Part shown: in pieces, positions 1 to 11,758 of the stretch | Layout of the letters: each line of letters begins with the position of its first letter | Position numbering within the stretch: position 1 is the stretch's first letter | NCBI GenBank assembly: GCA_025766275.1 | Contig: JAFKAC010000010.1 | Coordinates: 124,001 to 188,000 of the forward strand | Source: Lactarius indigo | Taxonomy: Eukaryota > Basidiomycota > Agaricomycetes > Russulales > Russulaceae | DNA: 64,000 bases | Direction: 5' to 3' | The notes under the pieces: model-generated | Told to the model about the DNA's origin: nothing | Seen by the model: only the letters and a program-made list of their open reading frames with translations | Database searches by the model: none | Position numbers and translations under genes: made by a program

Positions 1-3000
1 ATCTACGACAACCTGACATCTTTGGATAGAACTGAATCCGCTGAGATGACCGATCAGGATAAGTCAGTTATAGACACTTCCACTCGAGCTCTAGGCCGCT
101 AACTGTTTCGTTTTCAGATACCTTCACCTGAAAGGTACACAGAAATGCCCATACTAATGAAGCAGACTTAGTGATAGTCACTTAGATATATATGTGGACT
201 TTATTGAGGAACATCCGACGTCCGATCTCGAGCTCATTTTCAAGGACGATGCCGGTGTCGATCACAAGTCCACTAAGTTCAAACAAGGCACCACTATTCA
301 CTGGAATATCGACATGTACGTGCCCTTAGCCATATCTGCATTGTCCTTCAGGTGCTGATCCATTTCGCACAGCTATGTTAGGACCCAAACTGGTGCTGCT
401 CTGACTATCCAACAATCGCTACTCGGCCGAGGCTTTGCCGAGATTTCGGTCGAGTTCAAGCCAGACGAGTTTGGAGACGATAAGACCGTCCGTCTGGAAG
501 GTAGTGATGTTTGCCTGTCATCGAAATCCGCTTCACGCTGAGCGTCTTCTCAGATACCGACCGTCGCGTTACCGTGAATCTCGTGTGTGGGGCATCCAAA
601 TCTGTGAGCCGTCGCTCGTCCCCCGATGCGAGAAAACCGACTAATTTCGCCAATAGTTGGCAGACGTCACTCGTGTTCTTGGCTCTCAGGCCTACACTGC
701 CCTCGCGTCGAAGGTCAACATGTTGGATGGTCTCGATAAGATTCGAGCATTCCTGAAGCTTCCCCAGCTAGCAGAGGCGGCTCAGGTTTGATCGTCCCGC
801 TACTCTGATCTACTCAGGGTATACTCATCTCTCTCAAATAGCTCAACACTATCGCCCTCGTCGCTGTCTCGACTGTCGAACAGGCCATCGTGGTATGGCT
901 GCTCTCGATCCCGGCTTTCTTCAATCGGCTGACTGTGTCGTTTAGAACCTACAAGGGATATCTTCGTGTCATCAGGAGCTCGTTATCCTGATGGACGATC
1001 TCGTTTCGGTGCTCCCCATCATGCACTCGGCATTGGAAACCGTCGAAGTCGCAGAGTGTCGCGCGCTCGTTCGTAGTTTCATCGAGGAGTTCGTCAAGGA
1101 GACGTCGGAGCAGCTCAATGAGTATGCTTCGGAGCCCGCTTGGAGTGAGTGACCTTTTCTTACGTCATCGGGCGGCTCTCATGCCGCGGCCTAGCGTTCA
1201 TATTGGAGAATTGGTACAATTTCAAGAGAGGCGAGCTCGACGAATTGAGGGAGAAATCGACGCGTCTGAAGCATAATGCTGGCCTATTAATCGATGCCGC
1301 TATTAAAGAACCTCCGCTCCTTGAAGATCCTGACCAGGAGCTCAAACGGATGATGCCGCCGGCGGGAAGTTCCTTCGACCCGGACCCCAAGTACTGCTGC
1401 ATGCCAGGCACCAGAGTCGATCTCATTGACACATTGACATCGTTTGCGGTCTCCGAGGACGCCTCACGAAGACTCTTCTTTCTATCCGGAATTGCTGGTT
1501 GCGGCAAGAGCTCTGTCGCTACCTCTGTCGCGAACTCGTTGCATCTGCGCGGCCGCTTGACAGGGTCTTTCTTCTTCAAGAGAGTCAAGGAGCTGAGCGA
1601 CCCGGCCAACTTCCTGCACACGATGGCATATTTGATTGCCTCACGACACGAGCCGTATAGGAAGGCCCTCATGAATGTTCTCAAGACAGTCACGTGGCTT
1701 GAGAATCAAACCCCGTTAGGACAATTCAATGCGCTATTCTTGAGGCCTTTGAATATGATTCGGAATACATCATCGACAACCGCATCTCACTCTCCGTCTA
1801 ACCAGGCGATCGTTGCCATTGTTGTCGACGCCTTGAACGAATGCGATGACCCCTTGTCGGTTTCTACCTACCTCGCGAAGATCGTCGGCCTTGCTCCTTG
1901 GCTTAGGGTCATAGTTACGAGTAGGCCTTTGGATAATGATAATGTCAAGCAAGATCTGCGCAGGGCACAATTCACGACGCATCTTGACTTATTCGCCATC
2001 GACGCCGGCGAAGATATCCTCAAGTTTACCCAATCAAGCTTCGCTCCGCTTGGGCCCCTGCATCAGCTCCATTCTCAAGTTACGGAGGCGGAGATTGAGG
2101 CACTCGCTAAGAAGTCTGTTGGAGTTTTTATCTGGATCAAGATCGCGTTGTTGTATATCGCTAGTTTGGCACGGGACGCGGCAAAGCTGAATGAGTTGAA
2201 GAGTATAGTTTCCTCAAGTGCGGCGACTAGCCCGGAGAAGGGGGTAGATGAATTATATTTGCGGGTCCTGCGTAACGTGGCAGGACATTCGCTAGACTCT
2301 CAGGACGCTGTGAAACACTTCGTCGGGTCCATATACGTGACATCTAGATACCAATCCCCACCGTGGAAGGCACTGCATGCGTTCATTCCAACCTCTGACC
2401 CCGACATTCCCGTCACGCCGGAGGATTTCGACGACCTACGAAACCAACTATCCGCGGTCATTACTGTTGACCCGAAGACGGAAGCTCTCCGCGTCTGCCA
2501 TCCTTCATTCCTCGATTTTGTCGAAACGCAGGCGAGGTCTCAGGAGTTTTGGACAAAGCCGTCAGCGCTGGATACAATGATGGCGCAGAGGTGCTTCGAT
2601 ATCATGAAGACCGGCCTGAAATTTAACATTTGTGGGCTGGAGTCTAGCCGTCGGCGCCATGATGAGATACCCGATCTCAAGCAGCGGATACCTCAAGAGC
2701 TGCGATACAGCGCCGTACATTGGCTTGATCATCTGTTCCGATCCGGTGAATCTCATGATGCGAAATTGAAAGACGCACGCGACTTCTTATACCATGAGAG
2801 ACTGTTCTATTGGCTCGAAGTCCTGAGCATTATTTCTGAGGTCAATGTGGCGGCGCAAACTCTACGGAAATTAGTCACGGCGGCGAGATCGCAGGTTAGT
2901 GGATACCGACGGAATTAGTTCAAGTTGACCGTTGCTGACTCTCTTTGCTCTCGGCTGTATAGCGTAGTAGCTCTGAATTCTACGGGGCCTTTCAGAGCAT

Positions 3001-5326
3001 TCTCGATTGCGTGCTGCTACTTCATGAGCCAATGTCCGTCAGTGTACCGCATATTTACATATCATCAGTGATCTGGGGCGAGCCATGGTCTGCGGCTATA
3101 AAGCTTCTCCCTTCCGGACTTCGGCCCATCAGATTCGGGACTCATCTGGTGGATGCACTGAACTCCGGAAGGGAAGTTCTTTCTGTGGCTTACTCTCCGG
3201 ATGGACGACGGATTGTCACCGGTTCTATGCACTGCACCGTCCAGATATGAGACTTTCACATCGGTATTCCTCTCACTAAGCCCCTCAAAGGTCATATGGG
3301 GATGGTGACATCCGTGGTGTTTTCTCCGGATGGTACTTCTATCGTCTCTGGGTCTGACGACGGCACCGTTCGGATTTGGGACTCTCAGACCGGCGTGCCT
3401 ATTAGAGAGCCACTCAAGGGTCACACAGGTCCAGTCACATCTGTCGCATATTCTCCAGATGGTGCACACGTTATCTCAGGATCTACAGACATGACAGTTA
3501 GAATGTGGAACGCGCAAACAGGAGCCCTAGTTAGAAAGCCGTTACTGGGTCCCACTGGTCCTATAACATCTGTGGCATATTCTCCAGATGGGAGATGCAT
3601 TATTTGTGGTTCCGAAGACACCTTAGTTTGGATGTGGGAATCTCTTACAGGAGGACTCGTCGCAAACCCCTTTGAGGGTCACAAAGGCCCAGTTTTATCT
3701 GTCACATTTTCACCAGACGGAAAAAATATTGTCTCAGGGTCTAAAGATAACACTGTTCGGATCTGGGACCCTGAGACAGGTAGCCTTACTTGTGAGCCTC
3801 TTAGGGGCCATACCAATCAGGTTACATCTGTGGCATATTCACAGGATGGGAAGATTATTGTCTCTGGATCCATGGATGGTACTCTTTGGCTATGGGACCC
3901 ACAAATTGGCAAACCCATTAAGGACCCCCTTCCTGGCCAAATACCTCCCATCACATCTGTAACATTCTCCCCAGATGGGAGATACATCATCTCAGGGTCC
4001 TTTGGAAACACAGTTTATGTATGGGACTCTCAAACAGGAAAGCCTAAGGGCAAGCTCCTTAGAGGTCATACAAATAACATCACAGCCTTAGCATACTCTA
4101 GAGATGGAAAGCACATTATTTCAGGGTCTTATGACAAAACAATTTGGAGGTGGGATTCAAAGACAGGATTGCCAATTGGTCAACCCCTTAGAGGCCACAC
4201 AGACAATATACAATCTATTGTATATTCACCAGATGACTCCTATATCATCTCAGCATCTCTGGATAACACACTTCAGATATGGGACTCTCAGACAGGTGCA
4301 CCCATTGGTGAGCCTTTAAAAGGCCATAAATATGCAGTTTTATCTGTTGCATGCTCCCCTGATGGAACACAAATTGCCTCAGGATCTCAGGACAGCACAG
4401 TCTTGATATGGGACCTTAAAACATGTGCATTGATCAAAGGACCACTTAGAGGCCATACAGGTCAAGTTTCATCTGTTGCCTACTCATCAGATGGGACACT
4501 TGTTGTTTCTGGGTCTTCAGATGGTACAATTATTATATGGGACCCCAAAACAGGCTCTGCCACTCAAAAGCCACTTAAAGGTCACACAGAACCAGTCTCT
4601 GCCATAGCATGTTCCCCAACTAGATCTCATGTTGTCTCAGGATCCTATGACAACACAATTCAAATATGGGACCTTCAAACAGGCAAGCCAATCTATGAGC
4701 CCCTGAAAGGTCACACTGGTGGAATCATAGCATTAGGATATTCTCCAGATGGCAACCACATTATATCTGTAGGGGGTGATACAATCAGGATATGGGACTC
4801 TCTAACTGGTGCCCTTATTGGCACACCTATCAAAGGTCACCGAACTGCAATCCAAGCTATAGCATATTCCCCAGATGGGAGACACATTGCCGTAGGAGCC
4901 ATGGATGACACTGGCGCAATCAGGGTTTGGGACACTCAGACAACCATATTCGTCAATGAGCCCTCCAAGAACCTAAGCAGCTTTGTTCAGACTGTTGTGT
5001 ACTCCCAAGATGTCGAATATTTTTGGGATCCTCACCAAAAGGACTTCATGTCCCGAGCAAAGGTCGCGCATCTACGCCAGGGTGCTAATAACAATCCAGA
5101 CCAAGACGTCGAAGTAGCACATTTGCGCCAACCTCTAGCTATCCCAAGTGACGGGTGGCTCCGAACGGTGGATGGCGGCCTACTAACGCATGTCCCTCAT
5201 GAGTATCGGCGTGGAATATGCGACACGACTGTAATGTGCATACCCTGCGACGTATATAATCACCCGATCAGGTTGGATTGGAACGGGGTTTATAATGCCT
5301 GGGACGACATCAGGAAGGTTATGTAG
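1..5326 (+). pseudogene. C2-like / NACHT / WD40 STAND protein (NLR-like), with one in-frame TGA
   Basis: This is a signal-transduction NTPase of the fungal NACHT-WD40 (NWD) class, thought to act in non-self recognition. Small exons before 1195 encode a C2-like beta-sandwich segment (186 onward) and a helical linker; introns lie at about 318-380, 500-553, 607-658, 787-840, 890-945 and 1147-1194. The main exon 1195-2894 holds the NACHT domain, with Walker A GIAGCGKSS, Walker B VVDALNEC and sensor VTSRP. An intron at 2895-2962 leads to exon 2963-5326 with 14 WD40 repeats, enough for two seven-bladed propellers. A C-terminal tail ends at TAG 5324-5326. The reading frame is open on both sides of TGA 3248-3250, which stands where repeat 1 should have the Trp of its WD dipeptide (TGG to TGA). 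The 5' end may lie outside the window. The domain calls are strong; whether the gene is functional is doubtful. Confidence 0.85.
3248..3250 (+). other. In-frame TGA in WD40 repeat 1
   Basis: The codon follows C-T-V-Q-I and precedes D-F-H-I-G. In the other repeats this position is the W of the W-D dipeptide. The frame stays open on both sides, from 2963 to 5324. A G-to-A change of TGG explains it. Confidence 0.85.
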
Positions 5327-7116
5327 TGGTCCATAATAAATGCGTAGGTGAGTTTGATACGTTGATCCTCACCCATTTATTGACTCGCACCACAGGGTCG
5401 TCTGATTGTACGATGCTGTAGGATATACGAAAGTTGCTCAGTGTTCTGGAGGGCTCTGAAGAGACGGAGATGGAGGTCTTCGCTGGAGTTTTGTAGTCGT
5501 GGTTCTAGTCTCAACGCATCGTCTTTTGGAATGGGAGTGGTCGTTTACTAAATACTATAGTTGTCAGAATGTGTCGAAAGATGCGGTATTAAGACATCGA
5601 CTGAATGGTAGGCGATCACGCGACTGGAAATGGGCGTGGTGCAAACAAAAGACGGAAGCAACAGACAATCGTGAGAGAAGTCCAAGAGCACAAAAGCGTG
5701 GCGCGTCCCAGGCGATGGGGCGAATATCGTCGTACAGTGGGACCGTGGCGGCCGAGATGTCGTGAATTCCGATTCTGGTTAGTAGCTGCCGCATCATTTC
5801 TAGATGAGCGCCAATAGATGTGAGTTATTCTTGTGCTGCGCTGCCCAGGCCACAGGCGCCGACAGCCGAAACGACGCTGACGAGGGCGGCGATACCTGAC
5901 GTCTAGCAAGAACGAGCGTGAGTAAGGCGAACGTCTTCGTTCAGTTAGGAAGCAGGGAGGTGGGTAGCACGTACCACCCTACCCGAGACGGGTTGACGTT
6001 CATCGCAAACTGTGCGTCCTTGGTAGCATCGGGTTCAGAGTTGCTTCGCCCAGTCGTCCGAGGCGGTCAAGGAAGACGACGTAGTAACCGGTGCGCTCAG
6101 TCCCCATAAGCTCCTTCGTCTCTTTGCGTGCCGTCATGCGCAGTGCGTTCAGTTCGCCACCAGCAGCGACGCTGATACCTTTTCATGGGACCCGGACGCG
6201 GATCACCATCACCAAGTGCTGGGTGCATTTCTTCCACCTAGGGCCAAGCGGCGGGCAATGCCGAGCCATGAGATCTGTTGCGAGGTTGTCGTAGTAGTAT
6301 GATCGATGATGGGATGTAGACAAGAATTGTCTGAGCAAATGTGCAATCCGCTGTGGAAGGTGGCGTTCCGTCGTCGTCGAATCTGGGGGAGCGGAAAAGG
6401 ATGAAACCCGGTGACAAGTTCAGGTACAAGGGGTCGCTACTGCATTAGCGCTTTCTTCTTTGAAACCATAGGTGATATATACCGTCCAAGAAAATGTATC
6501 TGGAAACGAAATGACCAGCCTGGCGGTCCGGTGGAAGTCGGGTCTACGACTGACTGAGCTTGATCGCCCATATCTGTTGTAAGCCTCAAGTTCGATTCTA
6601 TCCCAAGATTTGATTTGATACGCACCGGATGCCATTCTGAAAGCGTAGCCCGAAATTTCGCAACGGTACGGCCAACGAGCTCGTCTCATTATTAGCCCAC
6701 ATTCGCTCGCAACCACTAATCCAGTCAACTTCAGGTGTTGGGAATATCTTTACCCTACAAGGCCGTCCTGTGTGAACCTAGCAATGTAGAGGTCGTTGAA
6801 CCTATAACAAGTCCTTGAGTGAAATAACGGTGGAGCTGTGTATCTAGAGAATACCATAGGTTCGTCTCGCCGCAGGAAGCACAATGGAAGTCAGTTTCTC
6901 GTTTGAATCAGGTGTCATGTACTGTGAGAGAATGCTGAATTGCTTTCTCGTTTTCTGTGCCGTCTTGTTGACACCTTTTGAAGGCTGTGGGTTACTGTGA
7001 CAATAGAAAAAAATTATGAAGGCAGCGACATATATAATAGCCAGATACAAGACAACGGGCCAAGGCGGTCCGCCACATTCGCCCTCTTCTAATATCCTCT
7101 CAGTTCATCATGCATC
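5327..7116. other. Stretch with no recognised intact gene
   Basis: No ORF here has family motifs or a believable exon set, apart from the weak minus-strand coding-like remnant listed at 5990-6430. About 110 bp near 6634-6745 resemble 8273-8390, so part of this stretch is duplicated debris. It sits between the NWD gene and nucleostemin pseudogene A. Confidence 0.5.
5990..6430 (-). pseudogene. Unidentified coding-like remnant
   Basis: Read on the minus strand, around 6170-6010 a frame gives a natural-looking peptide (…ELNALRMTARKETKEL… then …GYYVVFLDRLGRLGEATLNP…) that is interrupted by frame changes and stops. I do not recognise the family. It may be a relic of another gene of this damaged neighbourhood, or chance. 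Confidence 0.2.
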
Positions 7117-8245
7117 ATGGGAAGAAACGGTAAGCCGAACAATGTGGCCTTTACTTATGTAACACTCTCAACAGAAGCCAAAAAACCAAGCCTGGCCCTC
7201 AAATCAAGTACACCTTGGAGTACACACCCGGTCATCTTCTGGTAGAGGACACTGCGGCTACCATTGCACTACCGCATAACTCAAGAAAGATACAGGTGTG
7301 CCGCGCCACGCCTACCCCGATCTCAAAGCAGCGCAGACGTTCCGAACGTCCCGCCGTTTCAGTCCTCCTGACAGTACCTGATCGGTCCTGCCATCGTTCC
7401 TCGGCTCATTAGTCTCCACTGCGCGACACACCGCACGAAGACACGATGATGGCGTCTGAGCCGACGCTCTCATCCCTCGCGAGCTAGCAACCTCTGCCAT
7501 GACGGCGTCTAGTCCCTCGTTGCGCCAGAGCTGGTAGCATCCGGAGGAGGCGGGAAGATGAAGGAGTGGCACTACATCCACGCTAGTGACCACACAAGGT
7601 TGTAGATGGGGTGGATGTCGTGCTGACGCGCACGGCCCAGGTGGCTCGTCGAGGAGGAGGTACGCCGGGGAGAGGTGGAGGGCAAGCGGTTCACGTTCGT
7701 GCTCAATAGGATCGGTGAGCGCCGTGTATCTCTGTCTCCTCTTCTAATCAATTCTTTCGTAGGCTGAAGCACCTCCGCCACACAGATTCAACGCTGCCCT
7801 TTCTCAACTAACCCACCCCCGCACGCCGGGACCCCGACATCCTCGCCGCAGCACGCCAAGTGCCCTTTGACTGGTACCACCACAAAATACAGTTCTTCTC
7901 CGAGCCGCCTGCGCTGTACGCGACGCACGTACCGTCCGGTCCCGCGAAAACAATCGCACCGGGCGCCGAGATGACGGGTAACGCGCAGATCGTTGGCACG
8001 TTCGGTGCGCCGTTCGTTCTGGAAGGCCTGTTCTGCGAGGCGGACGCTGAGGCGGGGGACATCGCCCGAAGACGCTACATATTCAGGGATGGATATATGG
8101 AGGGCAAGGGGCCGGGAACATGCGCATCGACGACGATGACGATGCAACACCGTACGTATCCCTCTTCTCAGCCTAACCAGTAAAGGATATATAACTACCG
8201 ACGCTCCCCCATTCATTGCAGACCGAACCCGCACAAATGGGCACA
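7117..8245 (+). pseudogene. Nucleostemin-type GTPase pseudogene, copy A
   Basis: This is a degenerate copy of the gene at 47835-49952. It keeps the start context, the segment coding for M-A-S-E-P-T-L-S-S-L (near 7450), the segment before G4, and most of the C-terminal region (7830-8250, including A-P-G-A-E-M-T-G-N-A-Q-I-V-G). The middle exons are gone: the text jumps from K-H-L-R-H to P-D-I-L-A-A-A-R-Q-V. The P-loop (GFPNVGKSS), switch and DSPG motifs are therefore absent. There are also stops and frameshifts, for example in the N-terminal Ala-rich part. It cannot encode a GTPase. It is more diverged from copies B and C than those are from each other, so it is the oldest duplicate. Confidence 0.85.
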
Positions 8246-8439
8246 CTCACCCGCGCCATCCAGCAGGGCGGGGGGCAATGCCATTCTGAAGGAGTAGCCC
8301 GAAAAAATTGCAACAGCACACAGCTAATGAGTCATTTCTAGATGCATTCACTCGCAACCACGGATCCCGTCAAGTTTAGGTGCCATAAGGAAAGGGTAAG
8401 TTGTCATTCCTAAGTAAACTCCTACAACTAGTTCCATAA

Positions 8440-10073
8440 CAATTGTCCCCTGCCATTTTGATACCACGGAGGATGTTGTTTTGATGAGCGCGGTGGCGTG
8501 GATGGCTCTGTGGGATGGCACATGCCACTGCTGTAGATTTGAGCTACTGCTCGCAGTCCACCCTCGACGTCGATCTTGGCGACATAGCCAGACTTGTCGC
8601 CTGAGTAAAAAATCTCCAGGGATGGATGTGACGAATGAAGCGCCCAGACAGAGTCGGTGTGGTGCGTAAAAGTATGCAGGCACCGCTGCGAGGTGAGGGA
8701 CCACAGCTTGACCGAAGCTATGTCATCATAAGTGAGCTGTCATTGGGGGTGATAGCACAAGCATACCATTGGCAGAAGCAATAAGTAGCTGTATTGACGA
8801 ATCGGAAATAAGCGCGGAATATGGGAAAAGGGGAATGTTGCAACCCACGCATCTTGCGTCTTTGGATATAAGAATCGCGTGAATGTTGTCGGTATGCCCA
8901 ACGGGTTTCCCGATTCACTTCCCAGCGCGAGGGTCCCACATGCGGATGATGCGCTCCAGGCCCCCAGATGCGACCATATGCCCCTGCGGGTCAACCACGA
9001 GTGCATATATCAACACCTTGGCACCTGATGATTCAGGAGGAGAGAATGTCATGATGGGTTGTGCAGATTGCGCTTGCGATGAATGGGAGAGATCCCAAAG
9101 CTTGATGGTGCGATCGAATGAGCCTGATGCAATCTAGCCCTGGCACAGAAAGCGTGAATGAATGGAGTGAAAATTACGGAAAACTGTCACCTGTGAGCGA
9201 GACATTGAACGTAGTTGGTGTGGGTGCCAACAGTGGTGGGGTCAGATAATGGTGATGAATGCGGATTCCAGGCTTTGACAGTACCGTCCGACGAGGCAGA
9301 TACAACTGCTTGAATTGGGTTAGTAAAGACTCTCAAGGCAAAGGGCGAGACACGAATGCGTGTTGTTCTGGTTGCACAATAAGATGTCATTTACCCAGTC
9401 TAAGTGTATCTGAGCGGCCTGACGGAAAGTCGAGGGCTAAGAGACAGAGAGTAGCTGAAACGGAATGAGACCGAGCACATGATGCAGACACACCCCGCCA
9501 GGACGGAATGCGTCAATATCCCCCTCCCACTGGTGCTTGAATGGGAGGAGGCCACGATGCTGCTGAGCCCGCAACGCCTAGAACTTCCCTTGACCTCGCC
9601 AAGGATATCCCCATCACTTCACAAATCTTTATCCTTGTCAAGAACATCGTCAAGAACATCGTCAAGAACATCGTCCCCCCAGCCGGTGATCAGTTCCCAG
9701 CGGGTGCTCCTGTGACGATGTAACGTCATGTTTGTGGGTGCGCTGTCTCATGGATATATTGAGGTCCCACGCAATGACGAGGACACCATGACCACCTGTA
9801 TAGAGGATACTCTCTGGTGAGGGGCGACCGAGGAGTTGAGTGGTGGTATCGAGGGCGAGGGACGAGACGCCAAGACGGTGATGAGGGATATGATATTGCG
9901 TTGGTGAGTAAGGAGGTCGATTTGGGGATGTTGGATGAGGTTGGGCAGATTGGGTTGGTTGAACTGAGTCTATCGAAACCGAGTGGGGGCAAGCTCAGGC
10001 GAGGAACAGGACTTGTCGGCGGAGAAAATGGGATGACATAGGAAACACGGCGACGTGGGGGTGGAGGCGCCAT
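8440..10073 (-). pseudogene. WDR48 (UAF1 / Bun62) homologue, pseudogenised
   Basis: WDR48 is a WD40 scaffold that activates USP1/12/46-type deubiquitinases. On the minus strand the start is ATG 10073 (M-A-P-P-P-P-R-R-R-V-S-Y-V-I-P). After it come L-A-L-D-T-T-T-Q-L-L-G-R, an acidic D-D-V-L tandem, [47 protein letters not shown] and [16 protein letters not shown]. Introns between blade segments can still be placed with GT-AG borders (for example 8719-8766 and 9137-9190). Lesions are a TGA after …D-K-D-K-D-L, a frameshift just before …H-Q-W-E-G-D-I-D-A-F-R-P-G, and a TGA after …D-P-R-A-G-K. The C-terminal third is missing, and the homology fades near 8440. Family assignment is confident; loss of function is very likely. 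Confidence 0.85.
9639..9674. repeat. 12-bp tandem repeat, three copies
   Basis: Three consecutive copies of AAGAACATCGTC. On the minus strand they encode the D-D-V-L-type acidic repeat of the WDR48 pseudogene, so the repeat is intragenic slippage rather than intergenic satellite. Confidence 0.9.
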
Positions 10074-10218
10074 TCACACCTCCGGAAGAACCTCGGTGCA
10101 CGGTAACGTTCCTTTCTTTTTTTTTTTTGCAAGGGCGATTTTCATTTAGGTACTACAGTACAACCGACGATACACCCGTCCCAGTAAAATACACCAAAGT
10201 CACTACAAACGCTGCTAT

Positions 10219-11607
10219 TCACGAACTGCCAACGTCCGCAGTTTTCATCCACTCCATCACCTTGCTTCGGCTAGCCTCCTGAACCTTCAATTCCTCTTCC
10301 TCCCTTCGCTTCTCCCTCCTCTTAGCGGCCTCTTCCGGCGTAATTCCTAGCACGGACATTAAAAACGCATTTACATCATCCATCGCTTTCGCCATTTCGT
10401 CCCCCGTCCTTGTGAAGGTGTAACGTGATGAGGAAGTGGGAGGGTGGGAGGGGTCATGACAATCGACTGAGTTACCGGGAACATAGGTGGGGTCGCGAAA
10501 TTCGCCGCTGTCAGGTGGCGTCCTGGGTTCGATTGTTGGAATATTAATGTAGTGTTCCTTGTGGTAGTTTCCCATCACATCGTGAATGGCCCTATGGTGA
10601 CGCATGCTGTTCCACTGCTTGTAAGCGGCAATACCATACACGTAATCGAGGATGACCACAGAAGGTAGTGAGTTTGTGTTCTCGAACTGGGCATCCACGT
10701 TTGAACCTAATGCGAAGGCGACACCACCGCCCAAGCTTCCTGTCCTCCTGAGAGTTTCAGCCGCGGCTGGGTTATATTTAGGAGGCATCGCCAAGCGATG
10801 CAGGGTAAGGTGATCTGTGGGCACGGGACCTTCTCTGTCAGAGGGTTCGACTCTCGGAATGTCGGTGGGATCCAGTCCGTAATTTGGCGTCTAAAATACC
10901 ATTATAAACGCGCCTAAACAGGAACTGCCAAAATTTCGTACCTTCAAGAAGGCAACTTCTCCTATACCAAGTTTCGCATGCAAATGCTTGGCCAAAAACA
11001 CACCATTCTCAACGTCATTGATACGAATCACAGGTGGCGGGTCCTTGTTCTCATAAAGGGGCCAACGATCTCGGGCAACCGTAAAAATGTACTAGAAGAG
11101 ACCATCATTTAGGAAGCATATTGATGATCATAGTCATTATTTGTTACCTCATCGCCTTTGCTCATTGGAATAATATGTGCTGCGTCGCAACATTCTGGCA
11201 CATCTCGTGTGATGACACAGAGCTCACCATCTCGGTCCATGATTTCCCGTCTGAAATGGTTGCGGCGTGGTGTCCGATCAGTAGATGTCATTGTGCCATT
11301 TAAACCTTCGTAATCGACGAAGATACATCGGCCTGGAGAAGTGGGCGGTGAGCAACGATCTCACATGTAAAAAGAACCTACTCGAAGGTCTATAAAAGTA
11401 TATATCATCATCAGCCAACTCGGTGCTGTCATAGTCGACTGGAGGGCCGCCGTGCTCCGCAGAAAGATCACCGCGAGCTCCACAAATGCAATACAATACA
11501 TATCGCAGCCATTTGAAAGGGCGGATCGATAACCTCCCGATATCATCGAAGGGAATAGAGAGGAAGGAACGTTGAGAACCGTCAACGTCTAGACAGATTT
11601 CAACCAT
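10219..11607 (-). CDS. HNH_2-type nuclease-fold protein, HNH-1
   Basis: Four exons: 11607-11382, 11332-11148, 11091-10942 and 10890-10219 (stop TGA 10219-10221). They total 1233 nt (410 aa) with no internal stop, and all three introns are GT-AG. Exon 2 holds C-V-I-T-R-D-V-P-E-C-C-D-A-A-H-I-I-P, the Cys/His region of the HNH_2 family, and exon 3 holds the Asn and second His (V-E-N-G-V-F-L-A…H-L-H-A-K-L-G). The C-terminal half is charged and helix-rich and ends W-M-K-T-A-D-V-G-S-S. Such proteins are widespread in Agaricomycetes and their role is unknown; nuclease activity is a family-level guess. The gene is divergent from nucleostemin copy B with a 151-bp gap. The paralogue HNH-2 is at 46283. 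Confidence 0.85.
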
Positions 11608-11758
11608 AGTGATGACGCAATGATATCAATGATAGTTCAAGAGGATTTCAGCATCCGGACCGGACCGGACCCCAGTGACTGCGGGCTCACGCGTCCGAGT
11701 CTGTAGAGATTTACGGAGGCCGACTTATCTTACACTCTCCCACTGACGCCGATTCATC
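11608..11758. promoter_or_regulatory. Divergent promoter region, HNH-1 / nucleostemin B
   Basis: A 151-bp gap between two divergent start codons. It includes the GC-rich repeat CCGGACCGGACCGGACCCC near 11653. The equivalent gap at 47699-47834 carries nearly the same motif. No individual factor site is claimed. Confidence 0.5.

Noticed and set aside
1149..1194. ATG-like start at 1149 for the NACHT protein
   Set aside because: It lies within an intron (1147-1194); the upstream exons continue the protein, so the NACHT part does not start there.
5499..5909. Overlapping ORFs of 70-97 codons
   Set aside because: No domain, no splice pattern and conflicting frames; treated as chance.
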